Source of the DNA: CAZEHS01 sp964649745
GTDB lineage: Bacteria > Bacillota > Clostridia > Peptostreptococcales > Acidaminobacteraceae
Length of the DNA stretch: 64,000 nt
Assembly: GCA_964649745.1 (NCBI GenBank)
Contig: CAZYQI010000010.1
Coordinates: 1 to 64,000 of the forward strand
Direction: 5' to 3'
In this document: in pieces, positions 59,188 through 64,000 of the stretch
How positions within the stretch are numbered: the stretch's first letter is position 1
Layout: each line of letters begins with the position of its first letter
The notes under the pieces: generated by a model
What the model saw: only the letters and a program-made list of their open reading frames with translations
What the model was told of the DNA's origin: nothing
Database searches by the model: none
Made by a program: the position numbers and the translations under genes

Positions 59188-60003
59188 ATGGTAAAAACAA
59201 ATGATCCTATTGGATTTAAATCCCTTGGGGCCCATGATCTGCACACCGCAATGCAAAGAAATGACCTTTATCTGATGTATCAGGCAAAATACATTTTGAA
59301 AACCCGCCAAATATGTGGCTTTGAGGCGTTATTACGCTGGAAGCATCCCCAGTTGGACAACATCTCTCCTCTTCAATTCATTCCGTTGGCAGAGCAAACC
59401 AACATGATTGACTCCCTTACGTTCTGGGTTTTGAAAAAGACCTGCCGGTTTGCACGCAAGATGATGGCAACGGGCATTCCCGTTCCCGTTACTGTCAATA
59501 TATCCGGGCGAAGTATATCCGATCCCTCCTTCGCTGAAAGGATTCTCTGTATCCTTGCCGACGAAGGCGTTCCCCCCCAATGGATCGGGCTGGAGCTAAC
59601 CGAAACAGCGGGCATCGACAGCCTCTGTCAAGCAAAGGAACAACTGACGGTTCTGCACAACGCCGGTCTGTCCCTGCATCTTGACGATTTTGGAACCGGC
59701 TATTCCAATCTGCGCTATTTGTACGAATTTCCTTTTGATGTTCTGAAAATTGATAAGTGTTTTATCGATGATTTACATGTCAATATAAAAAAACAAAAGC
59801 TGCTGCTCGGCGTATTGCAGCTGGCTGAAATTCTGGATATTCCCTGCGTAATGGAAGGCATTGAGCTGGAATCGGATCTTTCCGTGTTAGTCTCTATGCC
59901 TTGTACAATGGGTCAGGGATTTTTGTTCAGTCGCCCTCAATTGGAATCAGGGGCCTTGGCCTTGTTGCCTGTTCCACATTTTAACCCGATCAGTGTCGCT
60001 TAA
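59188..60003 (+). CDS. EAL-domain cyclic-di-GMP phosphodiesterase
   Basis: Predicted to hydrolyse c-di-GMP to pGpG. The 271-residue product is essentially one EAL domain with no sensor or membrane part. The catalytic set appears complete: Glu46 (FEALLRW), Asn104 (VNISG), Glu136 (LELTET), Asp166-Asp167 (LDDFGTGYSNLRYL), Lys187 (VLKIDK), Glu223 (MEGIE) and Gln243 (QGFLFSRP). ATG at 59188 follows AGGAG. It ends ten bases before sigI, so the two are very likely cotranscribed. Confidence 0.92.
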   Translation: MVKTNDPIGFKSLGAHDLHTAMQRNDLYLMYQAKYILKTRQICGFEALLRWKHPQLDNISPLQFIPLAEQTNMIDSLTFWVLKKTCRFARKMMATGIPVPVTVNISGRSISDPSFAERILCILADEGVPPQWIGLELTETAGIDSLCQAKEQLTVLHNAGLSLHLDDFGTGYSNLRYLYEFPFDVLKIDKCFIDDLHVNIKKQKLLLGVLQLAEILDIPCVMEGIELESDLSVLVSMPCTMGQGFLFSRPQLESGALALLPVPHFNPISVA

Positions 60004-60013
60004 GGAGTCCCTT

Positions 60014-60691
60014 ATGGATCTGGAAGAACGCATATCAATCAGTCAACAGCATCGCAATCATCCTGAACGCAACCGCTTACTCGTTGACTATACGCCGTTT
60101 ATTGTCAAAACCATCTCTCAGATTACCGGAAAATACATCACCGTAGAAAATTCTCCGGAGTACAGCATTGGTCTGGAGGCCTTCAACGAATCCATCGACC
60201 GGTATCAAGCGGATAAAGGCGCCTTTCTAAGCTTCGCCTCCCTTGTAATAAAAAGCAGGCTTAACGACTGGTCGCGAAAGGACCGGTATTATTCCCTCCA
60301 CCAACCTCTTCCCGACACATTTGATGTTGCCGAAGACAAGCGGAACCTCGATGAACAGGTTGCCATTCAAGACGAGATATCGCGCTACATTGACGCCTTA
60401 AAGGACTTTGAAATCACCCTGGACGCCCTTTTAGACAACGCCCCCCGCCACGAAGCGGTTCGTCAGGAAAATATCCGCCTCAGCCGGAATATCGCTCAGG
60501 ATCCGCCCATCACGAAAAAGCTTTACACAACAAAAAAACTTCCCATGACCGAAATTGCGCTTCGTTTCCAAACGACAAAAAGGAAGCTTCAGCTCTTCCG
60601 TATCTATATTATTGCGTTGATCATCTTGTTCAAGCAGCGTTTTGAGCACATTTTATCCTTTATCCATATGGCTGGTGACCCCCATGTATAG
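60014..60691 (+). CDS. sigI: RNA polymerase sigma factor SigI
   Basis: Alternative sigma factor of the sigma-I group. The 225-residue product has a region 2 typical of SigI: YTPFIVKTISQITGKYITVENSPEYSIGLEAFNESIDRYQADKGAFLSFASLVIKSRLNDWSRKD. A C-terminal DNA-binding domain (about 165-215, KKLPMTEIALRFQTTKRKLQLFRIYIIALIILF) replaces classical region 4. ATG at 60014 has AAGGAG six bases upstream. Its end overlaps the rsgI start by eight bases, the usual sigma/anti-sigma coupling. Confidence 0.92.
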   Translation: MDLEERISISQQHRNHPERNRLLVDYTPFIVKTISQITGKYITVENSPEYSIGLEAFNESIDRYQADKGAFLSFASLVIKSRLNDWSRKDRYYSLHQPLPDTFDVAEDKRNLDEQVAIQDEISRYIDALKDFEITLDALLDNAPRHEAVRQENIRLSRNIAQDPPITKKLYTTKKLPMTEIALRFQTTKRKLQLFRIYIIALIILFKQRFEHILSFIHMAGDPHV

Positions 60692-61874
60692 TGGCCTGGT
60701 AATGTCCATCGAAAAAGAATATGCCATCGTCCTTACGGACACAGGGGCGTTTCAACGGATTCATCTTAAATCCGGTCTTGAAGCAGGACAGAAAATCTAT
60801 TTTTTTGAGGAAGACCTGGCCGCCTCTGCCCCCCCTGGCAGGGAGCAGAAAAAAGAACGCCGCTTTTCCATGCTGCACATCATCACTGCCGCAGCCGTCA
60901 TGTTGGTTGCCGTTTTCGGGCTTTCAAACGCTTGGCAGTGGAATCAAGCCTCCCAGATATGCGCGGCAGTAACCGTGGACATCAACCCCAGCATCCAATT
61001 TGAGATCAATCGCCGTGACGAGGTCATACAGGTCACCGCGTTAAATAAGGATGCAGCCAATTTTGATCCCGCGCTTTTTCATAAGAAAAAACTTGCTGAT
61101 GCCTTGGAGAGCTTTGTCGGTGAAGCCCTCGCCGCAGGGTTTATTCATGTCGATGAAGACCCCTTGATCCGCGTAGCTGTGGTGCCCTTAAGGGGGCATA
61201 CTCCGGACATTTCAGGACAGGTGCATCGGGAGATTAAAGCGGCCGTTGAAAAGAGCTCCCTTCTTCGTCAGGTTTCGCTTTCGGTGGTTGAAGGAGAGGC
61301 TGAAGCCTTGGAAGCGTCCCGCGTTTTAGGCGTTCCTCTAAGCGACTACCTCATCGGTAAAGCATTAAAGCTGGACGGCGCCCAACTGAAGCAGTTATAC
61401 CTTGAAACCGATAAACAAAAGGAGCTGTTCCAAGCAGGGGACTTTTATCCCAGGGAAAAAAGCCGCCGACGGGCACCTGAAAAGCTGTCCCCACCCTGGA
61501 ACACCCTCCCACAAACAGAAAAGCGCACCGATGAAGAGGCACATGATGATGACGACGGCGATGACGAGCCGCTCCGGACCCACGATCCGGAAAAAACTCC
61601 TTCTTCCGATAGTTCAACTTCCACTCAGGTCTCTCCTGGAGAAGAGGCCGATGACGTCGATAACCTGCCCGACTCCGATGACGTGCTTTCCCCTGTCAGC
61701 ACTCCCCTTTCAGAGGGAGCCGTTCCACCTTTTGAGCCGCCTGAGGCCTCCGAGCCTTCGGATTCCTCCTTATCGGAATCCTCTGAGTCAGATTCTGCTG
61801 CAGCGGATTCCGATGAGGAAGCCCCCAGCGGTTCAGAAAACGCCTCCGACAGCAGCGAGTCCACAGATGATTGA
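60684..61874 (+). CDS. rsgI: Membrane anti-sigma-I factor RsgI with acidic, low-complexity ectodomain
   Basis: Holds SigI at the membrane and releases it upon an extracellular signal. The 396-residue product has an N-terminal RsgI_N domain (about 1-45, MYSGLVMSIEKEYAIVLTDTGAFQRI), one membrane segment (about 63-84) and the middle domain (about 90-250, VTVDINPSIQF with Asn101-Pro102). Autocleavage at this Asn-Pro bond is reported for clostridial RsgI. The tail (about 255-396) is rich in Asp, Glu, Ser and Pro, with HDDDDGDDEP and many Ser-Asp/Glu repeats, and shows no carbohydrate-binding module. ATG at 60684 overlaps sigI. Confidence 0.9.
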   Translation: MYSGLVMSIEKEYAIVLTDTGAFQRIHLKSGLEAGQKIYFFEEDLAASAPPGREQKKERRFSMLHIITAAAVMLVAVFGLSNAWQWNQASQICAAVTVDINPSIQFEINRRDEVIQVTALNKDAANFDPALFHKKKLADALESFVGEALAAGFIHVDEDPLIRVAVVPLRGHTPDISGQVHREIKAAVEKSSLLRQVSLSVVEGEAEALEASRVLGVPLSDYLIGKALKLDGAQLKQLYLETDKQKELFQAGDFYPREKSRRRAPEKLSPPWNTLPQTEKRTDEEAHDDDDGDDEPLRTHDPEKTPSSDSSTSTQVSPGEEADDVDNLPDSDDVLSPVSTPLSEGAVPPFEPPEASEPSDSSLSESSESDSAAADSDEEAPSGSENASDSSESTDD

Positions 61875-61887
61875 TATCCCAAACCTT

Positions 61888-61929
61888 AAAACGACGAAAA
61901 CCGGTTAATTAACCGGTTTTCGTCGTTTT
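61888..61929. terminator. 42-bp perfect palindrome, bidirectional terminator
   Basis: Both 21-bp arms (61888-61908 and 61909-61929) match exactly, with A-run at one end and T-run at the other on each strand. It lies between the convergent rsgI and rpiB genes and abuts the rpiB stop codon, so it can stop transcription from both sides. Confidence 0.9.
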
Positions 61930-62376
61930 TTACTCCTGACCTTCCCTCTCCAAATCCTGTATCATGTGTACGCGGTTGCCGTGCCGGCCGCCTTCAAAGG
62001 GGGTTTCAAGCCATATGTCGATAATCATCTTTGCCAGCTCTATTCCCACCACCCGTGCTCCGAGAGCCAGAATGTTGGTGTCGTTATGGAGCCTGGAGAG
62101 CTTGGCCGAATAGGGCTCACTGCAAACCACGCACCGAATGCCGTTGATTTTATTGGCGCTGATGGAGATCCCCACCCCTGAACCGCAAAACAGCAGCCCC
62201 TTTTCGCATTCCCCTGAAGCCACCGCTCTGGCTACGCGGGCACCAAACTCGGGGTAATCGACCCGCTCGTTGCTGTAACACCCGTAATCCTTGTAGGCAA
62301 CCCCCTTGGAATCCAGGTATTGCTGGATCTCCTGCTTAAATTCAAACGCCGCATGATCGCATCCAATTCCTATCAT
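61930..62376 (-). CDS. rpiB: Ribose/allose-6-phosphate isomerase (RpiB family)
   Basis: Aldose-ketose isomerase of the RpiB/LacAB family, here probably allose 6-phosphate to allulose 6-phosphate. The 148-residue product has IGIGCDHAAFEFKQEI with the phosphate-binding residues, the catalytic Cys segment GLLFCGSGVGISISANKINGIRCVVC, and the NDTNILALGARVVG segment. ATG at 62376 has GGAG seven bases upstream. It begins one base after the alsK stop, and alsE precedes, which argues for an allose role over housekeeping Rpi. Confidence 0.93.
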   Translation of the reverse strand: MIGIGCDHAAFEFKQEIQQYLDSKGVAYKDYGCYSNERVDYPEFGARVARAVASGECEKGLLFCGSGVGISISANKINGIRCVVCSEPYSAKLSRLHNDTNILALGARVVGIELAKMIIDIWLETPFEGGRHGNRVHMIQDLEREGQE

Positions 62377-62377
62377 T

Positions 62378-63325
62378 TTAACGCTCCTTTTTCTGCTCTT
62401 TTCCCTGTTCTCTAAGGGCATACTTGCTAAACCCGTAGAGAGCTGCGCCCTTTACACCAATTTCCTGACTGTTCGCCGCATAGACGATGTCCAGTCCGTT
62501 GGCCGGATAAGGCTTTCGGGTATGCTTATAAATGTAACCCTCCAACGCCTCCCGGGGAAAGCTGTCCATATTGATTACGCCTCCGCCGAGGACGATTCGG
62601 TCCGGGTCAAAAATCGTGATTTCGGTTGCCAAGGGGATGGAAATCGCTTCAACGAACCGCTCTACCTCCTCATGGTTCCGATACAACGTGAATATCTTGT
62701 CGATCTCCGCATCCGGGAAATGCTCCTGCTTCAGCTCGATGAGCCGTTTTCCGGAGGCGAACATCTCGATGCAGCCGTAATTTCCACAGCCGCACTGTCG
62801 TGTTTCCATGAAGGCAGGGATATGCCCCAGCTCGGCTGCAACCCCATGCTTGCCTTCCAAAAGACGGTGGTCGATAAAGATGGCATTACCCAAACCGGTT
62901 CCCACGTAAAAGCCCAGTGTAATCCCCTGACCGACAAAGTTTCTTTCAAACACCTCATACATCAGCAGATGGTTTACGTCATTATCAATGAAAACCGGCA
63001 TTCCAAAATGGGCTTCCAAGGGATCCACCACATTAAGATCGTTGAATCCTTTGAGATTTGGGGAGGAATAAACGGTTTTCTTATCCTTACTGATTGCCGA
63101 GGGAAACCCGATGGATATCGCCAAAGGCCTTCCATGTCCCCATCCTTGGATATAGTCTTCAATATACTGGGTCAGCGCCCTTATGGGCCCCTCCGGCTTA
63201 AGAAGTATCTCGCTTTTTTCGATGGTGAAGCCGTCCAGCATGCCGTCCTTTTGAACCATCCCGCAGCGGAAATGGGTTCCCCCTAAATCGATTCCTAAAA
63301 TCACCTGCTTGTTGCCGCCTGTCAT
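62378..63325 (-). CDS. alsK: Allose kinase-like ROK family sugar kinase
   Basis: ROK-family kinase predicted to phosphorylate D-allose at C6. The 315-residue product has the ATP motif GIDLGGTHFRCGMV, then GFPSAISKDKKTVYSSPNL, FIDNDVN with the catalytic Asp, YVGTGLGNAIF, the zinc motif region GELGHIP with CGCGNYGCIE, and IFDPDRIVLGGGVINMDSFPRE. The last segments align well with E. coli AlsK. ATG at 63325 has GGGTG five bases upstream; ATG at 63343 is an alternative. It lies between alsE and rpiB. Confidence 0.88.
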   Translation of the reverse strand: MTGGNKQVILGIDLGGTHFRCGMVQKDGMLDGFTIEKSEILLKPEGPIRALTQYIEDYIQGWGHGRPLAISIGFPSAISKDKKTVYSSPNLKGFNDLNVVDPLEAHFGMPVFIDNDVNHLLMYEVFERNFVGQGITLGFYVGTGLGNAIFIDHRLLEGKHGVAAELGHIPAFMETRQCGCGNYGCIEMFASGKRLIELKQEHFPDAEIDKIFTLYRNHEEVERFVEAISIPLATEITIFDPDRIVLGGGVINMDSFPREALEGYIYKHTRKPYPANGLDIVYAANSQEIGVKGAALYGFSKYALREQGKEQKKER

Positions 63326-63357
63326 CGTGTCACCCACCTGCATCTTGATTTTCGCGT

Positions 63358-64000
63358 TCAGCTGGGCTGAACCTCCCGATTAAAGCCGGCCATCATCAAA
63401 TCCCAAGCCGTGACCAGATCCTGGTGGAGATTAAACAAACCCGAGGAACCGACGATGAATGCCTCTGCCCCTGCCTGGGCCAGGACCTTATAGGTTTTTT
63501 CATTGCAGGAGCCGTCAACCTCTATGATGTAATGAAACCCTTGCTCTTCACGCAGTGCTCTGGCCTTCCGCAGCTTGTCCAAAACCGCAGGAATAAAGGG
63601 CTGTCCGGCAAAGCCGGGATCCACCGTCATAAAGGTAAGCTTATCCACAAGACCGATATAATGCTGAATGTACTCCAGCGGGGTTGCCGGATTCAAAACA
63701 ATTCCCACCTCGCAGCCCAGCTCCTTGATGCGGTTAATGATCCGGAAGGCATCCTTATTGATGGTTTCCGCATGTACGCTGATGACACTGGCCCCCGCCT
63801 TGGCCACCATATCAATAAATTCTGCCGGATTCTCCACCATCAGGTGGGCATCCATGGGTATGCTGGTCACCCCTTTAATCTGCTCCATAAAGGTGGGAGA
63901 CAGGGTAATGTTCTTAACATAATGTCCGTCCATGATGTCCACATGAAGATAGTCTGCCCGGCCTTTCATAACCTCCAGCTGGTCTTTAAGCTCCATGAGG
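63358..64000 (-). CDS. alsE: D-allulose-6-phosphate 3-epimerase (partial, cut by window edge)
   Basis: Epimerises allulose 6-phosphate to fructose 6-phosphate. The visible 212 residues after the first Met align along their length with E. coli AlsE: RADYLHVDIMDGHYVKNITLSP, DAHLMVENPAEFI, VGIVLNPATPLEYIQHYI, MTVDPGFAGQPFIPAVLDKL and IEVDGSCNEKTYKVLAQAGAEAFIVGSSGLFN. The E. coli protein has about ten more residues at the N-terminus, and the open frame runs to the right edge, so the true start is probably outside the window. Ribulose-phosphate 3-epimerase is a related alternative, but the als neighbours favour AlsE. Confidence 0.88.
   Translation of the reverse strand, partial: LMELKDQLEVMKGRADYLHVDIMDGHYVKNITLSPTFMEQIKGVTSIPMDAHLMVENPAEFIDMVAKAGASVISVHAETINKDAFRIINRIKELGCEVGIVLNPATPLEYIQHYIGLVDKLTFMTVDPGFAGQPFIPAVLDKLRKARALREEQGFHYIIEVDGSCNEKTYKVLAQAGAEAFIVGSSGLFNLHQDLVTAWDLMMAGFNREVQPS

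Noticed and set aside
61402..61908. Overlapping plus-strand frame in the rsgI tail
   Set aside because: It arises from the low-complexity DNA of the acidic tail; start context is poor and rsgI explains the region.
1..64000. CRISPR arrays, tRNA genes, prophage or transposase genes
   Set aside because: No regularly spaced repeat array, tRNA cloverleaf or transposase/integrase gene was seen on either strand.

Overview
The window looks like a chromosomal segment of an anaerobic member of the Bacillota, most likely class Clostridia. The evidence is the gene order: purR-spoVG-glmU-prs-pth-mfd-(spoVB)-mazG-rqcP-divIC-tilS-ftsH-coaX-dusB-lysS-rrn is the order of the origin-proximal cluster of Bacillus subtilis and many Clostridia. 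Gram-positive style strong Shine-Dalgarno sites, SigI/RsgI, DegV, PurR and a lipoprotein PrsA fit this. The species cannot be fixed from the sequence. Base composition is moderate, a little above 50% G+C by eye.

Layout. Positions 1-134 hold the leader and promoter of an rRNA operon that lies beyond the left edge. From 255 to 5148 on the minus strand are lysS, greA, dusB, coaX and birA. From 5450 to 12745 is a complete methylmalonyl-CoA module: split B12-dependent mutase, MeaB chaperone, epimerase, then the four subunits of a sodium-pumping biotin-dependent decarboxylase. Together they turn succinyl-CoA into propionyl-CoA and CO2 while exporting Na+. BirA next door can biotinylate the carrier subunit. 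A three-gene unit (FlK-like thioesterase, an unknown 79-residue protein, a DUF3870 protein) follows at 12917-13924. From 13984 to 37736 lies the conserved housekeeping block (ftsH, tilS, ppx, divIC, rqcP, hup, mazG, spoVB, prsA, mfd, pth, prs, glmU, spoVG, purR, and murC divergently). It is interrupted by two chemoreceptor genes that share a 779-bp stretch with no difference seen. Several sporulation genes usually in this block (spoVT, yabP, yabQ, spoIIE) are absent.

From 37882 to 52904 are envelope and metabolism genes: an LCP ligase, lspA, cls, trmB, pyrE, a DUF4015 lipoprotein, an L,D-transpeptidase, a nitroreductase, an FAH-family protein, a beta-CASP metallo-beta-lactamase protein, corA, truA, degV and an NhaC-type antiporter. 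From 53030 to 61874 every gene is on the plus strand and the theme is sensing and the envelope: a dCache-PAS histidine kinase, two UspA proteins, a secreted fibronectin-III protein, a secreted RsgI-domain protein with a poly-Asp/Glu tail, an EAL phosphodiesterase, SigI and RsgI. From 61930 to the right edge is a minus-strand allose/allulose pathway unit (rpiB, alsK, alsE; alsE is cut by the window edge).

The most unusual part is 58275-61874. A c-di-GMP phosphodiesterase, a sigma-I factor and its membrane anti-sigma factor appear to be one transcript. Just upstream is a secreted paralogue of the RsgI sensor domain in which the conserved Asn-Pro dipeptide is Asp-Pro. A second notable item is a palindromic, MITE-like element inserted in the terminator of the decarboxylase operon (5214-5423), flanked by an 18-bp direct repeat, with a short relative downstream of murC (37756-37821).
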